From assembly GCF_011045095.1 (NCBI RefSeq), contig NZ_JAALDL010000027.1, positions 1 through 39,583 of the forward strand: a DNA stretch of 39,583 nt. Direction: 5' to 3'. This document shows positions 1 through 8,362 of this stretch, piece after piece (the stretch's first letter is position 1; each line of letters opens with the position of its first letter). Both the position numbers and the translations under genes were made by a program. The notes under the pieces are model-generated. The model was not told the DNA's origin, ran no database searches, and saw only the letters and a program-made list of their open reading frames with translations. Source of the stretch: Grimontia sedimenti. Its GTDB lineage: Bacteria > Pseudomonadota > Gammaproteobacteria > Enterobacterales > Vibrionaceae.

Positions 1-1381
1 TCAGCAGACCGTCTTCCGACAGCAGCGCATCAAACGCTCCGGTCGCCACGTTCTCTACCCAGCGCCCTTTCGCACGGCTGAAGTCGTAGTACGCCAACAG
101 GTCTGCCTCACCCGCTACCGGCGGCGTCAGCATGTATCCCTGCACCTCACTCCCGCTCAGCGCACGGCTCCACACCTGCACATCGTCTACCTGACCGTTG
201 ATGTAGAAAGCACCACCAAATGAGTTATTCATTGCCCCAATTAATAGAGAACGCGCAGAATTCCCTTTAAAGTCAATGTTTGACTTGCTTAATACATTGA
301 TTCCATTTAGGTAGCCATGAAGTGACTTCGAATCTTTGTCATAAGTGACAGTTACGTGGTTCCAAATAACAGATGGGTTAAATGTATCTTGGGGCGAATT
401 ACCGATATTTTTTCCAACGCCGGCAATTAGCTTGCTACCATTTCGACCGACATAAAATCGATGATCACCTCCATCTCTGGATCCCGACAACTGATATTCA
501 CCATCATATCCGTGATGCATTACCCAATACATCAGTGTCATTGAAGAATTGCTATCGGCATGAATCCCAGTGAGTGCATATGATTCTGAATCTCTTAATT
601 CCAGAACACGATCACCAATACTTACATTTAAGCCACTTGTCTCATGATCAGCATATTCATACCAATTACTTTTTCCATTAGAATTAGAATCAACCCAAGA
701 GTCCGCTAATAAAACATCACTTAAATTCGTAAACTCATAACCATCAGAAATTCCATCACCATCTGTGTCAAATAGACAGGGATCAAATCCATTCTCTATT
801 TCAAAGCCATCTGAGAGTCCGTCATTGTCTGAGTCAAAATCATCGAAACTGTTACACCCTCCGCTCTCTTGAAAATCATATAATCCATCATTGTCTTTAT
901 CACTAAAGCCAAACTCATAAACCAGAGATTCAATGCTATTTTCAAGACTGCTGTATCCTACAACTTTCCATTTTACCTTTTCTCCACTTGTCACTGAGAA
1001 ATAGTCAGAAGGAATTATCAATTTACTTTCTTGCAGGCCAGATTTGTATTTGGTACTTTCATTTCCATCGCTGATATAGACATCAAAAAACTTTACTCCG
1101 CTTGGCTTAGACCAAGTCAATCTGACGGTATCAGTTTGTACTTCTTCATTCATCAATGGACTTAACAACAGGATTGGGTCACTAAATGCCACATTATCAA
1201 TATCGCCAGAATAAATAACATTCCCCGCCCCGTCATATATGTACGTAGATTTTTCGCTGGCATGCTCCACATTATTGATAGCTATCAATCTACCTAACAA
1301 ATCATATTCGAAAGAGTAACTGGAACCATATGCCTTACCGACAAACATCAATACAATGATAAAAAGTGAAAGTGATTTCAT
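1..1381 (-). CDS. Secreted Rhs-like / TSP3 / LamG multidomain protein, C-terminus cut by window edge
   Basis: The frame opens at an ATG at 1381 and stays open to base 1, so the C-terminus is missing. The first ~20 residues (MKSLSLFIIVLMFVGKAYG) are a Sec signal peptide. Next come two YD/Rhs-type motifs (YDLLGRLIAINN and YDGAGNVIYSG), a fibronectin-III-like stretch at about residues 65-160, three Asp-rich thrombospondin-3-type calcium repeats (DNDGLYD, DSDNDGLSDG, DTDGDGISDG) at about 165-225, and a LamG/concanavalin-like module (about 245 onward, with GYLNGI and VDDVQVWSRALS). This suggests an exported, calcium-stabilised surface or secreted protein that may bind glycans or form part of an Rhs/YD system. 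Base composition changes sharply: about 200-1380 is AT-rich, while 1-200 (the most C-terminal visible part) is GC-rich, as if two sequences of different origin were joined. I cannot name a function. Confidence 0.8.
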   Translation of the reverse strand, partial: MKSLSLFIIVLMFVGKAYGSSYSFEYDLLGRLIAINNVEHASEKSTYIYDGAGNVIYSGDIDNVAFSDPILLLSPLMNEEVQTDTVRLTWSKPSGVKFFDVYISDGNESTKYKSGLQESKLIIPSDYFSVTSGEKVKWKVVGYSSLENSIESLVYEFGFSDKDNDGLYDFQESGGCNSFDDFDSDNDGLSDGFEIENGFDPCLFDTDGDGISDGYEFTNLSDVLLADSWVDSNSNGKSNWYEYADHETSGLNVSIGDRVLELRDSESYALTGIHADSNSSMTLMYWVMHHGYDGEYQLSGSRDGGDHRFYVGRNGSKLIAGVGKNIGNSPQDTFNPSVIWNHVTVTYDKDSKSLHGYLNGINVLSKSNIDFKGNSARSLLIGAMNNSFGGAFYINGQVDDVQVWSRALSGSEVQGYMLTPPVAGEADLLAYYDFSRAKGRWVENVATGAFDALLSEDGLL

Positions 1382-1614
1382 AAGTTAATGGCCAAGAAAT
1401 TAGATACTACAAACTTAGCTACTTAATAACAAAACCATAAGGGGAATAAATGATTTATTTGATGAAGATCCTTAAATCCCATATATAAAACACACAACTT
1501 GACGCATATAAAAATAATTTAATAGCAAGCATTATCACTAAATGTGATGAGTTACATTTTCAGTGAAAAAGCAATTAATCACCTCATTATCCACAACTAA
1601 AAAATGGTTTTAAA

Positions 1615-4404
1615 TTAACTCTTAAACCCCAACACTTTCCGCAAATTCACTTTTCCACTCTTAACCACCGTCTTATTCCAGCCTCCACGGCCATAAATCT
1701 CACTTAGTCCATTCGCTGCTGAGTAATTGGCGATGAGATTGACAAAAGCAAGAAACAGAGAGCGGGAAACCAACGCTACCACGCAGGTTAACGCTGCATA
1801 GATAAAGTACTTTTTCCTGTCATCGTTCAGTATCATCGGGCGTGATACTTTCCATGCCAGATAAATCTGCCCAAACAGAAACGCGGAAATCGCACCATAT
1901 AGGCTGTTTTTGTCCAAATACGCGCCTTGCGCAGAAACATTGGGAAAGATAATTAGAGAGGAAACAAACAACACCAGCGAAATGGCTTTAAGGCTAAAGC
2001 GGCTGTAGGAGGCAGCATGCTTTCCTTTCGTCGCCAAGTCCTTTTCCAACTGCGTTTGATACATCTCTTCAAGGTAAGCCACTGCAACATCAGTGGTCTG
2101 TTGCTGAAGCTTAGTTTGCTTCGGGCGTCTGTCTGCCAATGCTTTCAAAGACGAAGTGTTATAGCCGTTGCCATTCAACCCCAAGTGCAACTGGGTAAGA
2201 AGAATACAGATGGGGTAGTGGAAATCCTCCGCCTCTTTTGACGGTGAGTGCTGCTCAAATTCCTGCGGCGGCGCAAACCAAGCCATATTTGTGGTGATCA
2301 TGGCGTGAATAAACTCTGGTTTGTCGTAATGGTAGGTCTCTTTCGCCAACCCTTTTTCCTGCTTTAATCGGATAAGAGTTTGCTGTTGCCAGTCCACCAC
2401 CACATGGAAATGCGGATTGGCATCCAGGTTGGCTGCAACCAGATTCCAAAAGACAATCGCCTCGTCAAAATGCTCCTCGGCCAATAGACGGGAAAGCGCG
2501 ATAGTGGCACAAAGATCACGCGCTTTAGCCCTTTCCATTAACGTCTCGATACTCTCACTTTCTATCAGCAAGGACACTTGGCTATCGACCACCAGCCGAT
2601 AGACAAACTGTTCAGGGAATCGGGTAAAAGCATCGATACTCTCGGGCAGATAGTCATGAGGCTTGGCGGCAAAAGGCAGAATGAGCGAAATCGGCCCGCT
2701 AAGTTGCCGTTCGGGCAGCGGTGGCAAGCTATCCATCACCGGTTGCTTGAGTGCCCCACCCGCTCCAAGGTGGGAAAAGAACATCAGCGCCCAATCAAAA
2801 ACGCCCTCAAACGCAGTTTCCTGCCATACACTGGCAATCTCATACTCTGGGTTGGCACTTCGATAGAAACAGAGTGAATCAGCATAGTTAGGATACATAT
2901 TGGTTTCATGAAGCTCTTCCATGACCAAGACTTCCGCTTGCTCTAACTGTCGATACCAAGTATCAGGCAGCAAAGGATGGCGACGAATGCACTCCAGCCA
3001 ATCATCCTTGGATAGTGAACTTAACTCCTCCATGGTCAGGGCTTCTTGTGAGAAGAAGGCGTCGGTTTCATAGTGCGCCAATTTTTGCTGTAGCGTTTCA
3101 GAACCACCCTGCGTTTCCATCACTTCTTTTAAGCATTGCTGCGCGAGAAGAATGGCGACACGTTCACTGCCATTTCCCAATGCGTCCAATTCCTGCTTTA
3201 GCGCTTGCTTGAGCGAATGCATCCATGCCCAGCTGCCGGAGTGCGCCGCCCATAGTACTTTGACGACCAGCGCTAAAGATCCCTCTGCACCAGTAAAATC
3301 GAGTCTGTGGCTAATCGCATTATTGTCATGCCCTACAAGCTGGCCACAAAGCCAGTCATACATCAGCTTTTCTGGGGCGCTTTCAGGTACCTCTAACAAT
3401 TTTCGCTCATTGCGCCAGAATACAGGTGGCAGCGGGTTCCAGCGCTGACGTAAACATGCCAATACCAACGCCAATAAGCGATCTTGACTGAGTACGGAAA
3501 AATATTGCAGATCGGCGGCTTCAGACCAGGCATTGAGTAAGAGGAGTTTTTCCGTCACCGTTTCGATCGCTTTTGAGTGACCGATAAGCTTGGCTGCCTC
3601 CGCAATCACTTCCCATTGAGCGAGCGTGAGGGTTTCTGCGGGGCGTTCAATGAGGTCAGACACCAAGGCCTCGACAACTGACGATGACGCTGTTTTTATA
3701 GCGACATGCGCTTTAAGAAGGCTGATTTGAACATTGAGCAGATTCGGCATGACAAACGTCAGCGGCTGCAGCAGATGATAGTGCAACGCATCCACTTGCC
3801 CACGTGACAGAGCAATATGGAGAGGACGCAAAAAGCTCAGTACAGCCCTTTGTTCCGATGCACTCAGCTGAGTTAGCTCTTCGAGGGAGACAGACAGGGG
3901 TAACTGTCGCCATTCATTGAGAAACTCACCAAGTTCAACTTGCTGTTGGTCCCCGTTCAGCAAGAGATTCCAACTTAAACCGTGCCAAAGCACATCAATG
4001 ATCGCGGGGGGCAACCAGCGGTTTGCTAACACCAGAGTCACAGCGTCGTCTGAGATCTTCTGCTGCTCATCGATTTGCAGCATCTGTCCGGTTTCTGTCC
4101 AGACTTTCCAGCTCGTCAATTCCATCCGCTTTGACGCATCTTGAAGCAGTGCTTTCAACGCGCTGATGTGCGGGTGTTCTGTCGCTGTTTCAGGGTTTTC
4201 GGGGGCTGATTCCCTGTTGGTTTCTCCATTGTCATCAGCGCCGCCTTTCAGCCATTGAAGAATATTTTCATACGCTTCGCGTACCCGCTTGAATCCTTCT
4301 GGATCGTCTTCTGGGTGATGTTGGCGAAGTTTGACGCGATACGCCTTCTTGATGACCGATTCATCTTGCGTAGGTTCAAGATCGAGGGTTGCCCACATGT
4401 TCAT
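1615..4404 (-). CDS. Large DjlB-like J-domain membrane protein
   Basis: 929 aa. The N-terminus (about 1-55) is a J domain: helix II ends in YRVKLRQHHPEDDPEGF and helix III is VREAYENIL. The canonical HPD tripeptide is HPE here. The long middle is helical and low in recognisable motifs. Two or three hydrophobic segments lie near the C-terminus (about 815-900: SLKAISLVLFVSSLIIF, YGAISAFLFGQIYLAW, FIYAALTCVVALVSR), so it is probably membrane-anchored by its C-terminus with the J domain in the cytoplasm. The start ATG has GGAG 8 nt upstream and overlaps the stop of the DUF1266 gene by 4 bp (ATGA), which indicates translational coupling. In E. coli, J-domain proteins DjlB/DjlC sit with YbeU/YbeR-type DUF1266 genes near the specialised Hsp70 HscC. 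This pair looks equivalent, but no Hsp70 gene is in the window. Confidence 0.75.
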   Translation of the reverse strand: MNMWATLDLEPTQDESVIKKAYRVKLRQHHPEDDPEGFKRVREAYENILQWLKGGADDNGETNRESAPENPETATEHPHISALKALLQDASKRMELTSWKVWTETGQMLQIDEQQKISDDAVTLVLANRWLPPAIIDVLWHGLSWNLLLNGDQQQVELGEFLNEWRQLPLSVSLEELTQLSASEQRAVLSFLRPLHIALSRGQVDALHYHLLQPLTFVMPNLLNVQISLLKAHVAIKTASSSVVEALVSDLIERPAETLTLAQWEVIAEAAKLIGHSKAIETVTEKLLLLNAWSEAADLQYFSVLSQDRLLALVLACLRQRWNPLPPVFWRNERKLLEVPESAPEKLMYDWLCGQLVGHDNNAISHRLDFTGAEGSLALVVKVLWAAHSGSWAWMHSLKQALKQELDALGNGSERVAILLAQQCLKEVMETQGGSETLQQKLAHYETDAFFSQEALTMEELSSLSKDDWLECIRRHPLLPDTWYRQLEQAEVLVMEELHETNMYPNYADSLCFYRSANPEYEIASVWQETAFEGVFDWALMFFSHLGAGGALKQPVMDSLPPLPERQLSGPISLILPFAAKPHDYLPESIDAFTRFPEQFVYRLVVDSQVSLLIESESIETLMERAKARDLCATIALSRLLAEEHFDEAIVFWNLVAANLDANPHFHVVVDWQQQTLIRLKQEKGLAKETYHYDKPEFIHAMITTNMAWFAPPQEFEQHSPSKEAEDFHYPICILLTQLHLGLNGNGYNTSSLKALADRRPKQTKLQQQTTDVAVAYLEEMYQTQLEKDLATKGKHAASYSRFSLKAISLVLFVSSLIIFPNVSAQGAYLDKNSLYGAISAFLFGQIYLAWKVSRPMILNDDRKKYFIYAALTCVVALVSRSLFLAFVNLIANYSAANGLSEIYGRGGWNKTVVKSGKVNLRKVLGFKS

Positions 4405-5180
4405 GACTGTGTCTCCCCTTCTTCTTCACTCAACAATGCACGGAGTGATTCCGGCTGAGGGATCACCGGCAGCGTGGTGTTCCATTCCAAGGCAGGAATG
4501 GGACAGTCTTTGTCTTGCTCAAGACTTTGAAAGAAGTTACTGAATCCGATATAGAAACCGTTATTGAGCAGGTATTTGACGTTGTCGATATCTTCGTCTT
4601 GATCGTTGATATATTCCCAATAGTTGCGACCAAAAATGAAGCTCTGACTGTATTGTTCCCAGCTTGAGAAGTGCTTTTGAATTTGAAGGCAGAAATAGTT
4701 GAGCAGGAAGGCAAATTCTTCTTGGGTGACTTTGCCCGCACTGAACCCTGCACGGGTAAGAAAAGAGCCACGGCAAAAATCCCACGCTTTAAAGCCGGCA
4801 ATACCAACATGGCGGTAAGCCGCATCGAGATACTGCATTTCAGCCTTAGCGACCTCATTCTGCACACTGTCGATACGTTGTTGCCATTCATTGGCGCTCA
4901 TGCAGGCGCGGCGTCCGAACTCTCCTTCCCAGACATCACCGTGAACTTCCCCCATTGCGAGACGGTGGATCATCTGGTGCCATTCACGGCGGGTTTCAAT
5001 CCCCCAGCTATCAGCAAAGCTTTTTCCCCACGCCTCCAGATCCTCTGCATCGCGTTTTAGGCTGGGCAAGTCGTAGTCATATTCGCCACGGTTATAGCTA
5101 ATTTGGGGAGCAGTTATCGCCAGCCACCATTGGCAATGGGGCAAGGAAAAGTCGAATGTGTAAGGAGTTTGCGCTTTCAT
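4401..5180 (-). CDS. DUF1266 (YbeU/YbeR-like) protein
   Basis: About 259 aa from the ATG at 5180 (MKAQTPYTFDF). A longer frame begins at a TTG at 5213, but that adds only 11 residues. The conserved DUF1266 core is at about residues 60-110: W-G-I-E-T-R-R-E-W followed by IHRLAMGEVHGDVWEGEF. A second aromatic-rich block (AAYRHVGIAGFKAWDFCRG) carries the family's aromatic/Asp-Phe-Arg pattern. There is no signal peptide or membrane segment, so it is cytoplasmic. It overlaps the downstream J-domain gene by 4 bp and forms a two-gene operon with it. Members of this family in enterobacteria flank J-domain/Hsc chaperone genes, and their biochemical role is unknown. The partner relationship is inferred from gene order. 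Confidence 0.7.
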   Translation of the reverse strand: MKAQTPYTFDFSLPHCQWWLAITAPQISYNRGEYDYDLPSLKRDAEDLEAWGKSFADSWGIETRREWHQMIHRLAMGEVHGDVWEGEFGRRACMSANEWQQRIDSVQNEVAKAEMQYLDAAYRHVGIAGFKAWDFCRGSFLTRAGFSAGKVTQEEFAFLLNYFCLQIQKHFSSWEQYSQSFIFGRNYWEYINDQDEDIDNVKYLLNNGFYIGFSNFFQSLEQDKDCPIPALEWNTTLPVIPQPESLRALLSEEEGETQS

Positions 5181-5310
5181 CCTGAGCCTGCTTTTCTTAA
5201 TTGCTTCATGCAATTAGCTCAGAATGACGTTTTCGGGCGTCAAAGTGTAGTGAGATGGATCAGGTTATCGGGCATTGAGCAGTTTGGCTCAGTTTAAGTG
5301 TTCCCTTGTC

Positions 5311-5946
5311 TCACCAAAGTCCCGCTTTCTTAATCTCGTTATAGGCAGACATAACGTCATCAGGAATAGCTTGTTCAATCTGAAAGCCTTGGGCTGGGTA
5401 ATCCTTAATGCGCTCGAAATCACTCACCGTGGCTTCAACAACATGGTCAAACGGGAGGTCTGCCGTCGGATATTCCAGGAACGGGATAGGCGGGGATGTA
5501 CAAACAACGCTTTCTACGTCATCAGGCCACTGTTTTAGAAACGTCGCGTAAGCCCTGCGCTCCATAAAAGGCTTTTGAACCAGAATGAAACGACTGAACG
5601 TCAATCCCTTCTGTGACAACACTTTGTGTGACAGCGTCACGTTTTCACCTGTATTGGTGGCTTGGCTTTCCAGTAGTATCGCCCGGTCTGGCACACCCTC
5701 ATCACGCAAAATCTCGGCAAACGTTTCGGCTTCCGATTTTTCGAAAACGCCTTCAGTAAACCTGCCTCTTCCACCAGACACCAGTACGTAAGGTGCCATT
5801 CCTCGACGGTAAAGGTCGGCGGCGTGCTCAGCGACTCTCAAATCATTGCTGCATAATACAAACAGGCAGTCTGCGGGCTTAACTTCATGCCCCATAAGGT
5901 GGTAATTCCAGATAGTTTCAAGATGTTGATATAGACGTGCAGGCAT
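5311..5946 (-). CDS. YdcF-type DUF218 (ElyC/SanA/YdcF) family protein
   Basis: 211 aa. It shows the DUF218 fold signature: an early hydrophobic strand (DCLFVLCSNDLRVAEHAADLY), the YVLVSGGRGR strand-loop, a conserved acidic/Glu helix (SEAETFAEILRDEGVPDRAILLE), the S-x-x-T-x-x-N motif (ESQATNTGENV), and a final strand with FILVQKPFMERRAYATF. In other members these loops line a nucleotide-like pocket, and E. coli YdcF binds S-adenosylmethionine. ElyC/SanA relatives affect the envelope but have an N-terminal membrane helix, which is absent here, so the cytoplasmic YdcF-like subgroup fits better. The start ATG at 5946 has GGGA 8 nt upstream. The gene stands alone, separated from its minus-strand neighbours by about 100-130 bp. 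The substrate is unknown. Confidence 0.8.
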   Translation of the reverse strand: MPARLYQHLETIWNYHLMGHEVKPADCLFVLCSNDLRVAEHAADLYRRGMAPYVLVSGGRGRFTEGVFEKSEAETFAEILRDEGVPDRAILLESQATNTGENVTLSHKVLSQKGLTFSRFILVQKPFMERRAYATFLKQWPDDVESVVCTSPPIPFLEYPTADLPFDHVVEATVSDFERIKDYPAQGFQIEQAIPDDVMSAYNEIKKAGLW

Positions 5947-6045
5947 TTCAGTATTCCCAGATAACGATGTATGGATACCAATACTCCTAACGCCCTTTCA
6001 TTTCAAAGCAATGACACGCTTTTTCTGAAATTCGGTAGCGAATGG

Positions 6046-7398
6046 TTAATTCGCCACCACTTTAGCAAGCTCAGACTCTGATTCCCAAGCAAACGGGGCA
6101 AACAGTTCAGGCAAATCCACACTCACGCCAAGACGCGCTGCGAGCAGGTACAAGCCGCCGATTTTCCGGTGGAGGAAGAGTGCATCCACGGGTGGTGTGT
6201 GCCAATACCCTTGCTCGGTGCTCAGTGCCATGCCGGCATCATGAATGCGCTTGGCAAGATCACTGTGGCCGAAATCATAGGGCCCGTTATGGCGCAGAGG
6301 CTCACAGGCCGTCATCACCAAATTTACCACAGCGTCTTTTTGTTCTGGGAAGATATGCTCGCTGAAAAAGCCAATTTGGGACATGGCATCCGCCACCCCT
6401 TCTCTGTCGTTGTGCATCGCAGACGTCAGCAGCTTCTGGTAACCCTGACTTATAATGTCTGAATACAAACGGGTTGCGCCAAAATCCAACAAGACGATTT
6501 TTCCGGTATCGCGCTGGTACAGGTAATTGGCAAAGTTGGGATCGGTCTGAACACGTTGGAAGTCGAACACTTCGCGGAACAACAAGGTAAACAGATTCGA
6601 AACCAGCTCGGTTTTCTGCGTATCTGGCAAATCATCGAGGTTTTCAATCTGTTCGCCCTGCTCGTAACTCATGGTCAAAATCGACGACGTGGTCAGCGCA
6701 TCATTGATTGAAGGCACGACGAATCGCTTATCACCTTTCAGCAGCTCACCAAACACCTTGGCATGTTCGGCTTCCAGTTGATAATCCGCTTCGGCGTGAA
6801 GTTGTTTTTTAGCTTCTTCAAGCAGGCTTTTGTAATCGACTTCTTTAGGCACTAGCCCTGTCAGGCGAAGCAGTGTGACGACATTATCGACATCGCTGCT
6901 GATGCTTTTCTTCACGCCAGGGTACTGCACCTTTACCGCCCGCTCTGAACCGTCGTCGTCATAAGCAAAATGTACCTGACCAATTGACGCTGCAGCGATA
7001 GGCTTGAATTTGAAGGAAAGGAAGTGTTTCTGCCAATCAGTGCCCCACTCGCTCGCCAATACATCAGCAAGTTGCTTGGCAGGCATTGGCGCGGCGTCAG
7101 AGCGCAGTCGGGCGAGGATATCGGTAAGTTCTTTTGGTAAGGCATCACCCGCATCCATACTCAACAACTGGCCGACTTTCATTGCTGCGCCACGAAGTTG
7201 TGCAAGCTGCTCAGTAATATTGGAAATGTTCTTTGGTGTCAGCAGCAGGTCTTTGGCTTTCGGGCGCTTGCCTGCAATCAATTGCTTGGCACCTTCAGCC
7301 GCCATGTTGGTCGCTACTTTGGTGACCACAGAGCCAAACATGCCGACTCTGCTCATTCGGTTGGTAGGCACCTTTTTACCGTCGTCGTACTCAGCCAC
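6046..7398 (-). CDS. ABC1/ADCK (UbiB-like) atypical protein kinase family protein
   Basis: I choose the GTG at 7398 (M-A-E-Y-D-D-G): AAAGGA lies 8 nt upstream, whereas the longer frame starting at 7494 reads into the terminator region and has no clear site. This gives 450 aa. The ABC1 hallmarks are present: the KxGQ motif (AAMKVGQLLSMD, about residue 74-77), the Ala-rich loop AAASIGQVH (about 135-143) that replaces the usual glycine-rich loop, a lysine in AVKVQYPG (about 156), and the metal-binding DFG in LLDFGATR (about residue 305). Relatives (UbiB, COQ8, YeaY-like) act in isoprenoid-quinone or lipid metabolism as ATPases. UbiB carries C-terminal membrane helices, which I do not see here, so this is a soluble paralogue and not ubiB itself. 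Its partner lipid pathway is not evident from the neighbours. Confidence 0.82.
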   Translation of the reverse strand: MAEYDDGKKVPTNRMSRVGMFGSVVTKVATNMAAEGAKQLIAGKRPKAKDLLLTPKNISNITEQLAQLRGAAMKVGQLLSMDAGDALPKELTDILARLRSDAAPMPAKQLADVLASEWGTDWQKHFLSFKFKPIAAASIGQVHFAYDDDGSERAVKVQYPGVKKSISSDVDNVVTLLRLTGLVPKEVDYKSLLEEAKKQLHAEADYQLEAEHAKVFGELLKGDKRFVVPSINDALTTSSILTMSYEQGEQIENLDDLPDTQKTELVSNLFTLLFREVFDFQRVQTDPNFANYLYQRDTGKIVLLDFGATRLYSDIISQGYQKLLTSAMHNDREGVADAMSQIGFFSEHIFPEQKDAVVNLVMTACEPLRHNGPYDFGHSDLAKRIHDAGMALSTEQGYWHTPPVDALFLHRKIGGLYLLAARLGVSVDLPELFAPFAWESESELAKVVAN

Positions 7399-7501
7399 AA
7401 TATGCGTCCTTTTTGTTGTTTTTCCTTGAACCAGTACGAACCGAACAGAGAATCGTTCACTGGGCATCTTCATGTTGTTTGGGTGTAAACCCAAGATACA
7501 A

Positions 7502-7529
7502 AAAAACCGCGCTAGTGAGCGCGGTTTTT
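7502..7529 (-). terminator. Rho-independent terminator after yjdM
   Basis: An 11-bp perfect stem (AAAAACCGCGC with GCGCGGTTTTT) and 6-nt loop. On the minus strand the stem ends in a run of six T (7506-7501), directly downstream of the yjdM stop at 7545. It lies between yjdM and the kinase gene, so the two minus-strand genes are likely separate transcription units. Confidence 0.85.
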
Positions 7530-7544
7530 CGGGGAAGTGAGGGT

Positions 7545-7880
7545 TTAAACCTTCTTCACGAACTCAGACTTCAGCTTCATTGCGCCGATGCCATCGATTT
7601 TACAATCGATATCGTGGTCACCGTCTACCAGACGGATGTTTTTCACTTTAGTACCCACTTTAACAACCAGTGACGATCCTTTCACTTTCAGGTCTTTTAT
7701 CACGGTGACAGTGTCGCCGTCCTGAAGAACATTGCCGTTAGAGTCTTTAATTACCTTCGTCTCTTCTGCATCAGCAGATGCATCCTGAGACCACTCGTGA
7801 CCACACTCAGGGCAAACGAACAGCGCGCCGTCTTCGTAAGTGTATTCAGAGTTACATTGTGGGCAATTTGGTAAAGACAT
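7545..7880 (-). CDS. yjdM: YjdM/PhnA family zinc-ribbon protein
   Basis: 111 aa. The N-terminal zinc ribbon has CPQC (C6, C9) and CPEC (C23, C26), followed by GHEW. The C-terminal PhnA domain carries the family sequence [20 protein letters not shown], then [20 protein letters not shown] and [17 protein letters not shown], and ends in FVKKV. Length and domain order match E. coli YjdM (formerly PhnA). It was once linked to alkylphosphonate use, but the family is widespread without phn genes, and none are present here. It is cytoplasmic and its biochemical role is unsettled. The start ATG has AGGTGA 6 nt upstream. Transcription ends at the hairpin at 7502-7529. Confidence 0.92.
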   Translation of the reverse strand: MSLPNCPQCNSEYTYEDGALFVCPECGHEWSQDASADAEETKVIKDSNGNVLQDGDTVTVIKDLKVKGSSLVVKVGTKVKNIRLVDGDHDIDCKIDGIGAMKLKSEFVKKV

Positions 7881-7908
7881 GATTGATCACCTCGGTAAGG
7901 ATGGAGAA

Positions 7909-7942
7909 TACCAATTGGACTAAATCGTCAGTCCGATTGGTA
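7909..7942. repeat. Inverted repeat upstream of yjdM
   Basis: Two 13-nt arms (TACCAATTGGACT and AGTCCGATTGGTA) face each other across an 8-nt spacer with one mismatch. The element lies 29 bp upstream of the yjdM start. It could be a regulator site, a 5' UTR hairpin, or a small dispersed palindromic element. I see no second copy in the window. Confidence 0.6.
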
Positions 7943-8300
7943 CAAAGAGGCGCTAGTCTAAACCAAACCCCTAGCTTCGCATATAGCGAAACGTGATAAG
8001 CACACACTTTTTCCGGGTTTAAGATTATTTAGCCTTTAACTTGCAACAGTTAGGTGAAAATCGAGCCACATTATTGCCTACAGCCGCATAACTGAGCGAT
8101 CCGTTTCCTTACATTTAAATGCATCGGATCACATTTCGGAAAAATGTTAATTCGTCACAATAAATTCATTCCAGCTATGAATTTACAAGTTAAAAGCCCA
8201 CAGCCCTTTGTCTATCTAGCCAGACAGAATGCCATTTTATTTCTGTGACATTTTTGCAACATATTCAGCAATTTTGACAGCAAGCAAATGTGAAACCAGT
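7943..8300. other. Divergent intergenic region between yjdM and the chemoreceptor gene
   Basis: AT-rich, with no open frame that looks coding. It must hold the promoters of the two divergent genes. A possible extended -10 for the chemoreceptor lies just downstream. I see no riboswitch-like or tRNA-like fold. Confidence 0.5.
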
Positions 8301-8309
8301 TGCTAGAAT
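8301..8309 (+). promoter_or_regulatory. Possible extended -10 promoter of the chemoreceptor gene
   Basis: TGCTAGAAT fits an extended -10 (TGn followed by TAGAAT), 53 bp before the start codon at 8363. A TTGACA at 8274-8279 is too far upstream (24 bp) to be a normal -35. This is a weak sequence-only prediction. Confidence 0.3.
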
Positions 8310-8362
8310 CATTTTTTGATAAAGCCCATTATTTTAAACACTTAGTCTTTAGGGAGAGAGAC

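Noticed and set aside
4671-5060. 129-aa plus-strand ORF
   Set aside because: It is antisense to the DUF1266 gene, whose frame has clear family motifs and coupling to the next gene.
8274-8279. TTGACA as the -35 box of the chemoreceptor promoter
   Set aside because: The nearest good -10 (TAGAAT at 8304) is 24 bp away, too far for a normal spacer.
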